64,000 nt of DNA from Drechmeria coniospora (GCF_001625195.1 NC_054391.1:5281157-5345156); one strand, 5' to 3'. Positions 1 through 12,025 are shown, counted from the first letter of the stretch. A program made the numbers and translations. Notes: generated by a model not told the origin, from the sequence alone.

Positions 1-602
1 CGAAGTATACCATGCTGTGAATGGCGAAGTCTGTGCTGCATTGTTCAAGGATGAACCCTCCAAGTTTGATATCATCCTCATGGATATGCAGGTAAGGGTA
101 CCGTCCGCTTTTCGATCTTGTCATGTGAACTGACTGTCATGGGGAGATGCCTATTGTCGATGGACTTGCAAGTGTCAAGATCATTCGCTCTATCGAAAAC
201 TCGACGGAGCACAAGGGACACTCAAAACTCGCAGAAATTAACGGCCGCATCCCGGTCTTTGCCGTCTCTGCCTCATTGGTCGAAACGCGAATACGGACGT
301 ATGTCGATGCTGGATTTGACGGGTGGATTTTAAAACCAATAGACTTTGATCGACTGCACACGCTGCTCAAGGGAATATACGATTCGCAGACACGGGATTC
401 CTGCCTGTACATTCCGGGACAGTGGGAACGTGGCGGTTGGTTTTTATCGCGAAATGGAAACGAGGGCGATGATGACTTGCAGATTACGCCCAAAGCTGAT
501 ATGACTACAACGAGGACTACCAGCGAGACGAACCCGATCGCGCGAGATCTAGCATCCGCAGTGCAAGATACTAGAGACATCTGCGTTGATGAACGGAATT
601 GA
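1..602 (+). CDS. Response-regulator receiver domain protein (3' end only)
   Basis: The reading frame is already open at base 2 and runs to base 91. A 55-base intron (GT at 92, AG at 145-146) follows and the second exon runs from 147 to a TGA at 600-602. Joined, the exons give the core of a CheY-like receiver domain: the phospho-acceptor Asp lies in LMDMQMPIVDG, with the conserved VSAS switch region and the Lys of ILKPIDF downstream. A tail of roughly 75 residues rich in Asp, Thr and Arg follows. In this family the domain takes phosphate from a histidine kinase or phosphotransfer protein. The N-terminus lies outside the window, so this could be the C-terminal receiver of a hybrid histidine kinase or a separate regulator; the receiver call is solid, the full protein type is open. 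Confidence 0.85.
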
Positions 603-1356
603 AGGCGTCTTAACACTTGGAGTGTGCCCAAGGGGCACTTTGAACCATCTAAAGACGACCAGTCTCGCATGGACGAGGACAGACCCTCCTATTCGAACTG
701 GGTCATGATTTTCTCTAAAGCTGAGACGAAAACCAGGCTGCGGAAACAATCTTTGGTACCCAACACAGTAAAAAGTCCCTAGCCCATCAGATGCCGCGAA
801 ACTACCTTCACGATATGCTTTCTGGGTCGCCGGCATGATCGTGCAAGAAAATTCCCCTTGAGTTCGAGATCAGGGCGTTGAGAATAACGACCTAGAATAC
901 CGATGGCGTGTGACGGCTACGTGATCCCTATAACATGAGTCTTTGCATCGTCTCAGCTTTAGGCTATGCTTCCTCGCTTTACCATGAGGGATTTTCAATG
1001 GTAGAATTTGTTCTGGTGCCGCCCATCGGGCTGGACGCGTGCATCAAGTGAGATGAACAACAACGCTACGAGGAAATGAACATAACGTATATCGCGAAGG
1101 CCGGTGCATAGAGCAGAGGTGTATTGCAGAAATAGGCCGTTGCTTGCAGATGCATATTGGCGCTTGGGCACTAGCCTCGTCTCGAAAGGATGGACAAGAA
1201 ATGGGTTAAAGGGATACCATCGATGAGAGGTGACGAGGTAGAAATCTCATGCCGCATGACTATTGCAAAGGGGGGTATATATTCAGGAAGACGCTTCCAA
1301 ACCGGCGACCAAGGGAAAAGCGAAACGCACAAGGCATAGCCATCTGCAAACAGGGT
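603..1356. other. Intergenic spacer between convergent genes
   Basis: This stretch separates two genes that face each other, the receiver gene (plus) and the ABC transporter (minus), so it should hold both 3' untranslated regions. I see no coding frame with recognisable content, no tRNA and no clear repeat. Confidence 0.6.
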
Positions 1357-4300
1357 CTACGAGCGGCCCAAGCACCACAGCTTGGACCAAGCTTTCTGCC
1401 TCTTCTCCTCGTAATTTTCCTCACGCACGTTGTGCCTGCCGACGATGGTCAAGAATACCTGATCAAGCGTGGTTGGACTGACGCTGTACTGCACTCCTAG
1501 CTGGACTTTATGCTCCTCGAGCAGGCCGACGAGCTGGCCGATGGCCGCGCCGTCGTGGCTCGCGGAAGCGGCCTCGGCGGGGCGGTCGTGCATGACGCCG
1601 GGGTCAGGGTCGAGGGTATCGACAGTCTCGAGGGTATCAACAGTCTCGATGTTGCCGACGGTTGTCTTGTCCGAGGAGGAAAGGGCATCGGCAACGTCGC
1701 GGGCAGGGACGGAAAAGCGCAACTGTCCGTGGTATGTCTTGGTGTCAAGGGTGGCTGACGGGAGGACCTCCTGGATCCAGGAAGTGATGCGCTGCATCTC
1801 GGCATCTGACGTGCGTGGGGCCGTCGTAGACACGAGGTGGACGTGCAAAGCGTCGCCAAAGCGGTGGCGGAGGTCGTCCGGCGTTCCGAGGGCGAGCATC
1901 CGACGAGCGATAATTCCAGCCCGGCCAGCGAGAGCGTCGGCTTCCTCCATGCTGTGCGTCGTTAGCAGAATGGAGCGGCCGGGGACGGTGGCCGCGAGCG
2001 TCTTCCACATAACGCGTTTGGAGGCGGCATCGAGGCCAGAAGATGGTTCGTCGAGAAGGACGACAGTTGGGTTTCCCATAAGAGCGATTCCAAGGCTAAG
2101 CTTGCGCTTGTTGCCCCCCGAAAGCGCGTGTCCCATCCGTGTCTCGAACGGCTCTAGACCGACGGCGCGGAGCACGGCCGAGACCTGGTGGTTCGTATCG
2201 GCGATTCCTCGGATGCGGGCGTAGAACTCTAGGTGTTCGCGGACCGTCATCTGGTCGATGGCATCAACCTGGGGACACACGCCGAGGTGTGCTCTTGCGG
2301 CAGCGAGATTCTTGGTCACCGACTTGTCCTCGACGTAAATATCTCCTCCGCGGCGGCTGGGCTTCAAATCGCCGCGGATCAGAGATATGGTTGTTGACTT
2401 GCCGGCGCCGTTGGGCCCCAGAAGTGCGAACACTTCACCTCGCTTGATGCCGAATGTGATGTTGTCGACAGCCGTGTTCTTGCCGAAAGACTTGGTCAAG
2501 TGCATCACCCGCAGACCATCCTCGTGGATGCCGGTGCTGGTGACGCGCGTCAGCTCGTTGGCCATCGCTTCGTCGATGTCGTCGTTGACCCCTGCTCTTT
2601 TTTTATCGCGACGCTGGAAGAGGGGGCGGACGGTGGAGCCGACAGAGCCGCTGTCGAACCAGAGGACGAGACCAAAGAGGAGGAAACACTGGATGATCAA
2701 GTACGTGATGGGGCCGCCGTACATGGTAAAGCTCGCCGGGGTTTCGGAGATCCGCTGGCCGTTGCAAGCTGTCGAGAAGAGGTTCGTCGAGATGAAGAGG
2801 GCCCTCATGGCAGAGCCGATGGGTGCGAAGGCCGAAAAGATGAAGTGAGCCAGGAGCAGGGTTGAGTCTATCTTGTTGACGCTGACGTAGGTGATGACGC
2901 AGACGTAGGTGATGAGGTAACCGAGGAACATGACAGCCTGGTAACCGGTGGCCCAGGCGAGAGAAGCCAGCTGCGACTTGGCAAACAGGGAAACGAAGTA
3001 GGCGAGCAGGATCGACGCCAGCCCGTACAGAAACAGGATGACAAAGACGTATTCGAGATGGTACCAGATGCTTGATAGGCCTGCCCATATACCCGTCACG
3101 AGGGCTGAAGCGACTAGAGCAATGGAAAAATCGAAAAGGAGGTAGGCCATCCACAACGGAAATGGCCGCACACCGTTGGAGAACTGCAGGGCGCGGACGA
3201 AGCGCCGGCGCTCGGCGCTCGGGTAGAGGCCGAAGAAGGCGGGATAACAGGCCAAAGCGATGCACATGTAGATGACGAGATTGAGGGCGTCGCCGATGCC
3301 TGGATTGAAGGGGATGTCAAAGGCCGACCAGGTGGTCCCGATGGAGGTGTTTGTCAGAATCACGTCGAGAAACTGCTGTGCCAAGATGGGGCTGGTGACA
3401 AAAAGGTTGGCCACCCAAGCAACGGTCGGCGGGCTGCTGTCGTCGCCGAGCCAGACACCGGTGGTGAGATTCTTGCGGTTGTCGGTGATGAACTGCGTGA
3501 ACTCATCGTAGGTGTCGACGAGGTGCGTATTGTTGACGGCGGCCTGGCCGAGAGCGCCGATGCTGCCAGAGCCAGAGAAGATGGGAAGAAACAGGCTCGT
3601 GATCATGGGGGTATTCAGGCGGGATGATGGTCCGGCGAGAAACATGACGCTGCGCTTATCCTTGATCTGGCTGAATGCGTCCTCGGTGCCCCAGGAGGAG
3701 GTCTGGTCCAAGGCCGAACATCCCAATTGCCTCTTGTCTTTAACGTACAGTGCGGTGAGCGCAGCAGCGATGATGGGCAATGCAAAGGCTATGGCGTAGA
3801 TGAACCAGTTCTTCTTGAAGATAGTCATGCGCTTCCGGAAAAGAATAACGGCCTGCTTGTAGTAGTCGACTCGCTTGCCGTCCATAAGCTTGAGACTTGG
3901 GTCATCACTGGTGCGGGACGAGTCCTCCCGGTCACCAATCTTTTCGGCGACGGCCAGCTTGTTCTCGATGCCTCGAAAGGCCGGATCATTCTTGATCTCC
4001 TCCGCAAGCTCGAGGAAGACGTCCTCTATGGTCGGCCCCGAGAAGCGGTAGTCGGTGAGGCCAGCGGACTCTACCGTCCTGATGACCTGGGCCGCCAGTG
4101 CGCTGGTGGGAGCTACGTACGTGATGGATTCGAACGCCTCCCTCTTGGTGACTCCAGGGACGTCCGGTGTCGTCGGCGTGTCTCGGTTCTTGCCGAGGTG
4201 GACTCGGTATCCTCCGCCATATTTCTGCTTCAGCTCAACGGACGAGCCCTCGGCGCGAAGGGTGCCCTTGGACAGGATGGCAATGTGATCGGCCAACAGA

Positions 4301-6312
4301 TCAGCCTCGTCGAGGAAATGAGTCGTCAGGATGAGAGTCCGCTTGCCGCGCTCGTTCAGGAGAATGTCCCATATCTTTCTACGCGACAAGGGATCGAGGC
4401 CGCTGCTGACTTCATCGACGCAGCACACGGCGCTCCCGCCCGTCAGCATCATTCCGAGCTGCAGCTTGCGTTTCTGCCCGCCCGAAAGGGTCTTGGCAAG
4501 CGACTTGCGCTTGGGGAGCAGGTCGATGGATTTGATCAGATCGACAATCTCCTCCTGCGAGGCCCGGTTCTGGGGCAACTTCAAGCGGTTGAAGATGGTC
4601 AAATGCTCCTCCACGCCGAGGTCGTCCCACAACACATTCCTCTGGGGCGCGATGCCGAGGCCGCTGGTGCCGTCTATGGTGATGGATCCGCTTGTCAGGC
4701 GATGCAAACCGGCGATGGCGTCCAGCGTTGTGCTTTTGCCGCTGCCGTTGGCGCCGAGGAGAGCGACGATTTGGCCCCTTCCGGCCTTCAAGGTCAGCTC
4801 GTCGACGGCGACGACCGGTTGGGCGTGATTTTTGGCCGACCTGAAGCGGGAGCGGAGGCGTGCAAATTTGCCCGGGTAGTAAATCTTGGTGAACTTGTTC
4901 AGCTGGACGGCGTCCTCGCCCAAACCGCCGCCCCGGCCATCGCTCATCTGGACGGTGCGCCCTTTGATGGCGGTGCCGTAGAGAAACTTTTCTATGTAGG
5001 CGGCGAGAAGCGGGTACAGGAGGATCTGCAGGGCGAGAAAGACCCATAAGACTATGCCGGGTACAGACCAGGGACTGTCCGGGGGGGTTTGGACGAGGCT
5101 GGTGGCCATGTTCTGCTTCTCGAACCGTGCCATGAGGGTGATGAAGTACACGTACGCGCACGGAGGGAAGAGCATGGAGAGAACGACGACAGGTACGGTG
5201 GTGGGCTGGGTGAGAGACTGCGCCAGGATGGCGAGGAGGAGGGTGGTGAGGATGGCGGTGATGCTGCTCAGCTGGGCCTTTCGGAAGAAGGAGGCGATGA
5301 AAATGGACAGGGAAGCAAAGGCAAGACCGGCGAGGATCTCCAAGAGGAGAATGATGGCAAGGCTCGTGTTGACGAAGACGCCAAAACGCAGGATGGCGGC
5401 TCCAAACACCCAGGCTGGAGCGTAGATGGCGGAAAAGGAGAGGTGATGCGAGACGATTCGAGCAGACTGAGCCATCCAGGGCTTCCGGACAGGCATCATG
5501 GCGTCGATGAGCTGGGACATGCCGGTCTCGCGCTCGGTGGCGATGTGACCGGTCAGGTGGTAGGTGATCCAGATGACGGTCGAGACGAAGGCGACGCCCA
5601 TGAAGTTGATGATGGCGTTGTTGAAAATCCTTCGGACGCGACGGTCCCTCTCCTCTTGCGTCAGACTCGTGAAGGGAATCTCGCTGTTGCGGGCGAGGAC
5701 GCCGCTGGGGGCCGAACTGCTGACGGAGGCGATGAGGGAGTCGACGGCACGCTGCATGGGTAGCAGATAAACCTCTTCGGGATTCTCGTCGCTGTCAATG
5801 TTGATCTTGAGCGGGCTCTCGGCGAGCGACGCATCCGTCCAAATGGTATAGTTCCAGATGAGGCCCGGTCCCTGGCTAGGCGAGGAGCGCACGACGAGGG
5901 CACCGAAACAGTTGGTGACGCCTCGCAGGGTGCTTCGGCACTCGACGGTGAGATTGTCCTCGTCGTCGACCCAGACGACCGTCATCGGGGCGCCGTAGTC
6001 GGTCGTCTGCTTCGCGATGCCGTCGAGCACCAGCTGGATTTCGGCATCCTGGGAGCGAGTGCGGACGAGGACAAGCTTGGTTCTGTCGGTTGCCTTGGCG
6101 ACGTCGAAGGCTTGCGGCAGCGTCTTGACGGGGTGAGAGCTTCCGATGCCGTAGGTGGCCGGGGGCACGAAGAGGTTCTTGGCGAAGCTGAAGAAGGCGG
6201 AGAGGACGACGGGAACGAGAAAGGCCATGACGGCGACGAGGATCGGATGCCGCAGGAGCAGTATCCGGAAGTTCTTGGACATGAGGGTCCATATCTGGCG
6301 AAGGAGGGCCAT
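1357..6312 (-). CDS. Full-size ABCA-type ABC transporter (ABC2 fold)
   Basis: A single uninterrupted frame gives about 1651 residues from the ATG at 6312, chosen because it sits in a near-perfect context (gccgccATGG) and opens directly into the first transmembrane region. The frame stays open 87 codons further upstream, but that part looks like leader. Layout is TMD1-NBD1-TMD2-NBD2, the forward order of the ABCA subfamily. NBD1 has Walker A GANGSGKST near residue 518, signature LSGGQKRKL near 607 and an H-loop TTH. NBD2 has GPNGAGKST near 1298, LSGGNKRKL near 1396, a Walker B followed by DEPSSGLD, and TTH. NBD1 reads VDEVSSGLDP, with Val where Pro is usual. Large extracytosolic loops with Cys follow the first helix of each half. 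ABCA proteins typically move lipids across membranes; the substrate here is unknown. Confidence 0.93.
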   Translation of the reverse strand: MALLRQIWTLMSKNFRILLLRHPILVAVMAFLVPVVLSAFFSFAKNLFVPPATYGIGSSHPVKTLPQAFDVAKATDRTKLVLVRTRSQDAEIQLVLDGIAKQTTDYGAPMTVVWVDDEDNLTVECRSTLRGVTNCFGALVVRSSPSQGPGLIWNYTIWTDASLAESPLKINIDSDENPEEVYLLPMQRAVDSLIASVSSSAPSGVLARNSEIPFTSLTQEERDRRVRRIFNNAIINFMGVAFVSTVIWITYHLTGHIATERETGMSQLIDAMMPVRKPWMAQSARIVSHHLSFSAIYAPAWVFGAAILRFGVFVNTSLAIILLLEILAGLAFASLSIFIASFFRKAQLSSITAILTTLLLAILAQSLTQPTTVPVVVLSMLFPPCAYVYFITLMARFEKQNMATSLVQTPPDSPWSVPGIVLWVFLALQILLYPLLAAYIEKFLYGTAIKGRTVQMSDGRGGGLGEDAVQLNKFTKIYYPGKFARLRSRFRSAKNHAQPVVAVDELTLKAGRGQIVALLGANGSGKSTTLDAIAGLHRLTSGSITIDGTSGLGIAPQRNVLWDDLGVEEHLTIFNRLKLPQNRASQEEIVDLIKSIDLLPKRKSLAKTLSGGQKRKLQLGMMLTGGSAVCCVDEVSSGLDPLSRRKIWDILLNERGKRTLILTTHFLDEADLLADHIAILSKGTLRAEGSSVELKQKYGGGYRVHLGKNRDTPTTPDVPGVTKREAFESITYVAPTSALAAQVIRTVESAGLTDYRFSGPTIEDVFLELAEEIKNDPAFRGIENKLAVAEKIGDREDSSRTSDDPSLKLMDGKRVDYYKQAVILFRKRMTIFKKNWFIYAIAFALPIIAAALTALYVKDKRQLGCSALDQTSSWGTEDAFSQIKDKRSVMFLAGPSSRLNTPMITSLFLPIFSGSGSIGALGQAAVNNTHLVDTYDEFTQFITDNRKNLTTGVWLGDDSSPPTVAWVANLFVTSPILAQQFLDVILTNTSIGTTWSAFDIPFNPGIGDALNLVIYMCIALACYPAFFGLYPSAERRRFVRALQFSNGVRPFPLWMAYLLFDFSIALVASALVTGIWAGLSSIWYHLEYVFVILFLYGLASILLAYFVSLFAKSQLASLAWATGYQAVMFLGYLITYVCVITYVSVNKIDSTLLLAHFIFSAFAPIGSAMRALFISTNLFSTACNGQRISETPASFTMYGGPITYLIIQCFLLFGLVLWFDSGSVGSTVRPLFQRRDKKRAGVNDDIDEAMANELTRVTSTGIHEDGLRVMHLTKSFGKNTAVDNITFGIKRGEVFALLGPNGAGKSTTISLIRGDLKPSRRGGDIYVEDKSVTKNLAAARAHLGVCPQVDAIDQMTVREHLEFYARIRGIADTNHQVSAVLRAVGLEPFETRMGHALSGGNKRKLSLGIALMGNPTVVLLDEPSSGLDAASKRVMWKTLAATVPGRSILLTTHSMEEADALAGRAGIIARRMLALGTPDDLRHRFGDALHVHLVSTTAPRTSDAEMQRITSWIQEVLPSATLDTKTYHGQLRFSVPARDVADALSSSDKTTVGNIETVDTLETVDTLDPDPGVMHDRPAEAASASHDGAAIGQLVGLLEEHKVQLGVQYSVSPTTLDQVFLTIVGRHNVREENYEEKRQKAWSKLWCLGRS

Positions 6313-8695
6313 GGCGGCCTGCGATGGCCTGCCCGATATGAGACAGCGGTTCGATCCTCTGTCGGTCGGTCGGCCGTGATAATGGTTGCTGGAGGAAGTG
6401 CAGGATGCTTTCCCCGTCGGCGTAGCAGAAAGCGCAGTCGAGAGACGGTACCTAGAAACACGACCTACGGAGGCGAACTGGCAGGTAGATCTCGATACAA
6501 AGTATCTGCTTCTGGTTTCGCCCGGGTTCAAGAGAGCGCAGGAAGCCGGCCGACGGATCTCTGTAACGCCCAAGAGGAGGGAGGGAGGGGGGGGGAGGGG
6601 GGGTGAAGGGGCAGATTCAAGGGTCCATCGGCCTCGGATGCCCTCAGATTGCCAAACGAGCGTGTGAAGGGGGAAAGAGTGGATGACAAGGTCGGGAGCT
6701 GGCTGCCACAGCTACAGTGAAGGCCATGGACGATGAAAAAAAAACACAGGCGAGGCAAAAGGTGGTGAGAATGTTCACGTCAGCCTTTGTGCCGGTTTGG
6801 GGGCTTGGGTGGCGAAGCCGGCATTGCAGCGGTAGCTACCTTGGCCGTAGATGATACCAAAGCAGTACCCCGTGCTTGCTCCAATATACCACTGCAGGAC
6901 CGAGTAGGTACTTGGACGGGTGACGGGGAACGGAGTACAGCGTGTACAGTACTGCATGTATCCGCATTAGTATGTCATCGGTGCGGCTCGGCGACAAAAA
7001 GGAAGGACATCGTCACCAAATGAGTAAGCAGCCAGCGAGTGCCCTTTTTTGTCCTGCCGTGGAACAGGCAACTACCCGGATGAAGGTACGTCCCTAAGTA
7101 CTTGTACATATCGTCATGAACTAAGTAGTACTATCCGTACATGGAGGTACCCAGTACGTAGAAGTACATGTACCGCTCTCCTTTTCGAGAGCGGGCCGGA
7201 GTTGCGTGAATGCCGCTCCCGAGTCTATTAACTGCGGCGAGTGACTGTACTCCGTTCTTGTTACCAGTGGCTGTACTTCAATGTACAAGTACTTGTGCGT
7301 CCAAATTTCAATACTTACTTACTGTAGGTACAGTACTTATACAAGCACTCTGTACTCTGTAATACTCTGTACTCTGTACTCCGTACTCCGTACTCCGCAC
7401 TACTGAATACCATCCGAAATACCAAGTAGAGGTACCTGCTATTATGCTTCGTGGATGGTAGTCGGATCATTTGGGTAGGACCTAGAGACGCGTACAAGTA
7501 CTCCGTACTCCGTACAAGCATAGTATTTCCACCAAGGTATTACCATCATCATCATCTCTGTCTCCGGCAGCCTCACTCCCGACCCTCACTTCCAATGCGC
7601 GGTCCCCCCCCATCGATTGAGCCCAAGCTTGTCCAGGGCAGTCACTACGCGCGTTCAAGTTGCCCGCCCGAGCAGTGTACATGAGCTGGCCTGGTAGTAT
7701 CATTCGCTACCGCAATGAAGTACTATAAAAACTAGCTACCGAATAATAGCTCGCTCCCGCATTCAACCTGCAACTTCACCGAACTACTACACAACTTTGC
7801 CATCCCTAATACCGTACAGCAGCAAGTCAAGGGTGTCAAGTACAAGCAAATGGTCTGGTTTAAACTCAGACAGTCGATGCGCCACCTTGCACGCCACTAG
7901 GAAAGTGTCTCGTATACCTTGCCGGCGTAATAATAGCATGTGCATAAGGCGCAAGTGGAGCTGATACTCCAATACAACGACAAGTCAGCACAGGCACGAT
8001 ACAAATAGTACGACAGAAAACCCGTGGCAGGAATTATAAAATAAAATAGGAGAAAAAAGTCATGCTGGGCTCCTGGGAGAGCATCGCAATAGAGATCTAC
8101 CGAACGTTCAACCTTCGCCTCCGCATGGAGGTGATCCGTACGGCACCGTTTTCCTTCTGCCACCAAATACGGCTTCACGGAAGGGCCACCCCGACCTCCC
8201 CTGTGTCACTTGGAGCTCACCTCGTGTACCAAAGTACGAGGTGCAGGAGTACGACTCACATGTACTTGCCTGGCACGTTGTCATTACGTTGCGTTTGCCC
8301 TCGCAGCTCCGCAAGCCAATCAAGCAATACCCTTCAGCGCGAGAGTTCATGGCGAACTCCGTCCGGAACGTGCAGCACTTCAGTTCAGCCTCTGTGCATG
8401 AAAGTGATTTCCAAAAAGGCATGAAAATGGCGCAGCAAGTATGTACAGGTAGTAGTGGTCGTATCTCTTCGAACTTAGTTCCGCATGGCTGTTTCTGCAA
8501 GAAGATGACAAACTTCCGAAATATACAACTTCGATCCTCCCTGCGAAAGTGTGGAGGTTGACGCGTTGATCGTCCATTTTTCGTATCCAGACGAGTCGAG
8601 CTTGCACTAAATCCCAACTGTAACTGTGTCATACAATTTTCTCGCAAATGGCGACGATAAGCAGCGGGACGCCAATGCTCATCCATCCTGCTCGC
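6313..8695. other. Intergenic region upstream of the ABC transporter
   Basis: The region holds the promoter side of the transporter, with a G/A-rich tract at about 6575-6610 on the plus strand, then a GTAC-word island and the 3' flank of RAD4. Short frames here do not resemble proteins. A TATA-like ACTATAAAAA occurs near 7722 but is not tied to a gene. Confidence 0.5.
7080..7545. repeat. GTAC-word island (TACTCCGTAC type)
   Basis: Dense short words built on GTAC, chiefly GTACTCCGTAC, GTACTTGTAC and AAGTACTT. Between about 7345 and 7400 there is a tandem-like run of the 7-mer GTACTCC and its variant GTACTCT. It contains no gene and matches other islands in the window. Confidence 0.75.
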
Positions 8696-11207
8696 CTACT
8701 CGACCAAGAAGCCACCTCCAAGATCATCATCCCCATCGACCTCGACGCCAAACTCCTCCGTCACGTCGCTCTCGGCATTGTCCAGTTCCGCATCCATTGC
8801 CGCCTTTCGATCAGCCTCCTTCCTCTCCTCCTCATCAACGTTGCTCCATATCCTCTCCCTGATCCTCAGGCCCGTGAGCAACCTCCGCCACATCCGTAGC
8901 GCGATCGCACTCCTCCGTTGCTCTTCCATCTCTTGCTGCACATCTCCTAGCCCTTCCACCACCGCTTGGATCGCTTCCCCGAACTCGGCCGCCACGACGA
9001 TGCCCTGCAGCACGGCCGTCCCCTGCCGACCCTGAAATTGAAACCCCGTCAGGGCGGGGGCGAAATCGGCGCCGAGTAAACAAGCAGCCCGCACGGCGTG
9101 TTCGTGCACCACATGTATGGCCCCCCGAGGGACCATGCTCGGGACGAAGACCTCGACATTGCCAAACTTGTTCTTCGGCACCCGCCCGTTCCGCACAGGA
9201 GGTGGCTCGTACAGCTCGGTTTGATCGACCGTATATATCGGCGTCCCGGCAGCATCCTCATCCGCCCGCGCGTCCTCGCCCTCGTACCGCGAGTCATTCG
9301 GACGAGCCTTCTTCGGCAGCCACTTGGCCGGTATTTCATTGGGCTTCACTTCGCGGCCGAGTCGGTACCACTTGTCGCCGCTCCTCGCGATCCGGACATC
9401 TCGTCGCCGATAGATCTTCTCCAACGGTCCGCGACCGCCGGCGGCCACCGTTCCGGACGGTGTCGCCCCGGGTACCAAAACCTCGTGCCTTCGCAGGTGT
9501 CGCTCGAGCGCAAACACAGGGTGGTCCTTAAAGTCCTGCACGTTCCGTGGCATCGGCTCACGGGCTTCGGCACCGGCAAGTTCGTTATTCTCGATCTGGT
9601 CCAGGTCCGTATTCCTCCTCGGCCGGAACAGCTTCGTCGCTTTCCCCCACCACCGCCCTTCATCATTCAAAACGTGATCCACACGCAACCTGCGCGTCTT
9701 GGCGGTGTAAGCTTTGGCATACCGCCTCGTCACGTCTGTGGCAACCCCATCCTCGTCGAAGGCGACAACGTAGGAAAGGCAGTTCTCTCTGTCGGAAATC
9801 GGTGGCTCGAATAATGAAGGCTTCCAGAATGAATGCAAAACAACCGGGTCCGCCGGCTGCCACTTTTGGTGGCCAATATCCAGGACCTCAACCCAGTACA
9901 CTGGATATGGAGACTCATGGATTTTCACCGGATTTTCGAACGTATGTTGCGCTCTTGGAGATGGCGGTGGGGGTTGAAAATTGTACGCCGTGGCATTGGG
10001 ATGGCCCAATCTTCGTCGAACGGTCGAGCCGCTGGAGGACGACGCACTGCTGACCTTGTCGGTCAACGCTTGGTACTTTGCGACAGCGTCGCGGTGCCGC
10101 TCGGTTTGCGACTTGGAAGCCTTGGCTTTTTTCTGAGCTTTTGGGAGCGTGGGAGAGGCAGAGAGGAAGGAGAGTGGTTGCAGCGAGCAGACGAGCCTGG
10201 CACGAACCCCTACGCTTCTCAGCAGTGCACAGTACAGCTGTGCTCCCGCATCACGACTACCTTGCAGCTTCCTCGCCGCTTCTCGGAAGTCTTTTCGGTC
10301 CAGGCACGAGTCCATATCGGCTGGCGGTTCGTACTTGGAGTCTTTCAGTCGTCATCACTCACGATGGCTAGGAGCCACGCGGGTCCGTACTTACATCCTT
10401 CAATTGCTCGGCATCTTCCGCCCAGAGCGCTCTCCGTAGACCTCTCTCCCTGATTTTAAACCTCGCTTTCCACAGCTCCCCCGATTGCTTCAAGCCAGTT
10501 TTGAGACTCTCGGCTTGCCCAAATTGCGTCAGACGAGATGATGGGTTCAGATAGTCGATTGACTTTTCCGTCAGGTGCGGCCGCAGGGATCTCTGAACCT
10601 CGGCATCGTTACACCAGTGATTCCGCCTCGAAACATGCGACAGGAGGCATAGAAGATGCATCTTATGGATCTCAATCCGCATTTCTCTCTCTTCTTTGCT
10701 GATTGGCTTGCGTCGCTCTGCAGCCCTCTTCATCGGTGTTGTGGCCGCTTGCTGAGCAGAAAGATTGAGCTCCAGCTCTGCAGGTTTGTCTGCGTGCTTC
10801 TCTTTCGGTGCGGAAGTAAAGTCTATGTCTTCGAATTCCAGCTCTTCGTTGTCGTCGTCGCCATCATCGTCCGAGTTTAGCTCCATCGTCTGAACCGTCG
10901 GCTCTGGCATCTCGACATCTTCGAACTCTATGTCGCCGCTGTCGTCGTCGCTGCCATGACCTTTGACATCGGCGTCTCCGGATGTAAAGGGTCTATCCTG
11001 ACCGACCGAGAGGGTGGAAGCCGGCTGTCCTCCTACCCGCGTCGTTGGTCGCCTCCGTTTCAAGGGCCGTTCCGCGGGGCTTTCGCTTCCTGTCGCGACT
11101 CCGGCCTCGGTCAGCATCTGCTGATAAACGTCAGGTTCTTCATCGCTTCCCCTGGCCGCCGACCCTCTGGCTCTTCTCGCGGACGTGGTGCTCCTTGTGC
11201 CAACCAT
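8696..11207 (-). CDS. RAD4: Rad4/XPC-type DNA damage recognition protein
   Basis: Two exons: 11207-10395 and 10333-8696. The 61-base intron has donor GTAAGT and acceptor CCAAG, and joining gives about 816 residues. The N-terminus is basic and acidic-patch rich (nuclear). The transglutaminase-like domain follows, with the conserved stretch RDAGAQLYCALLRSVGVRAR and LVCSLQPLSF. Next come the three beta-hairpin DNA-binding domains, recognisable by YPVYWVEV, the ERHLRRHEVL region, EKIYRRRDV and the NKFGNVEVF...PRGAIHV segment. In this family the protein detects helix-distorting lesions and, with Rad23, starts nucleotide excision repair; the transglutaminase fold is structural rather than catalytic. 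The C-terminal 100 residues are charged and probably disordered. The length fits the family. Confidence 0.93.
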
Positions 11208-12025
11208 GGTTGGATGTCTGCCCGCCCAGCTCGGGGAAGCTAGTTGTCGTCATCGGTTCAGGTGTCTGGCGCGAGGTCACGTGTTGCCGTGTACACCGAT
11301 CATGTATTATTTCGTCACCAGCACCAACAACAGTTTTGGGTATTATTACTCCGTACAACCGTACAAGTCACGTCGTGCAAGTTCCACATGTGCTGTGTTA
11401 GAAAGCCAATGTGCGTGTGTGTCAAGAGATGATGTAAACGTGTGTGTCGAGAGATGATGTAAAAGCATATTCTACAAAAATACGTATGCCAGCTTGAAGA
11501 TGTTTAATTTTAACATTGGAGAGGTACGGTGACTCCAAGACAATTACGACGGTGATGGGTACCAAGTCAAGGGCATTCGTATTCATGCATCTGGAACCTC
11601 CCTTCGGATGCTTCAGGGGTGTGTTGGACAAATACGTGAGAGTTAATCTCGGAGGTGCAAACAATGTACACCTCCGGAGATACTTGTATTTGACTTCATC
11701 ATGCGGGGTCCAGTGCAGGCCGTTTCTCGGCGTGACACGTTGGTCCTCCCCACATCGCCTCTGCTCGCATCTAGGTGTAGTTTCCATCTCACCACTTCCC
11801 TACCACCCATCACAACCATGACGGCGGATATGCTGTTTCTAGCAAACATGGTATGGCCTGGCCACAGCAGTCTCTCCAGGTACGCACGCAGACAAAGGAA
11901 TGGACCATACGACGGCGACAAGGTGTGTCACAGTTCGACGGCCCGAAATCAAACATCACTCTCATCACTCCCACCATGAGCCGGCCAACAGCAACCAGAA
12001 ATGCCAACAAGGATACGTCTGGTCG
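11208..12025. other. Intergenic spacer between RAD4 and the mitochondrial carrier
   Basis: RAD4 begins at its left edge and the carrier gene ends at its right edge, both on the minus strand, so this is the RAD4 promoter plus the carrier 3' flank. No supported coding frame. A near-duplicate 'gtgtgtgtcaagagatgatgt' / 'gtgtgtcgagagatgatgt' lies at about 11413-11461. Confidence 0.5.

Noticed and set aside
3727..5049. 440-codon frame on the plus strand inside the ABC transporter gene
   Set aside because: It is antisense to the conserved first ATP-binding domain and following helices; its composition is that expected of the complement of a GC-rich gene, with no motif of its own.
6313..6573. 87-codon N-terminal extension of the ABC transporter frame
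   Set aside because: The residues are not membrane-like or family-like, while the ATG at 6312 has a near-ideal context right before the first transmembrane segment.
7345..7400. Telomere-like or satellite array
   Set aside because: The 7-mer run is short, imperfect and has no TTAGGG units; it is part of the general GTAC islands.
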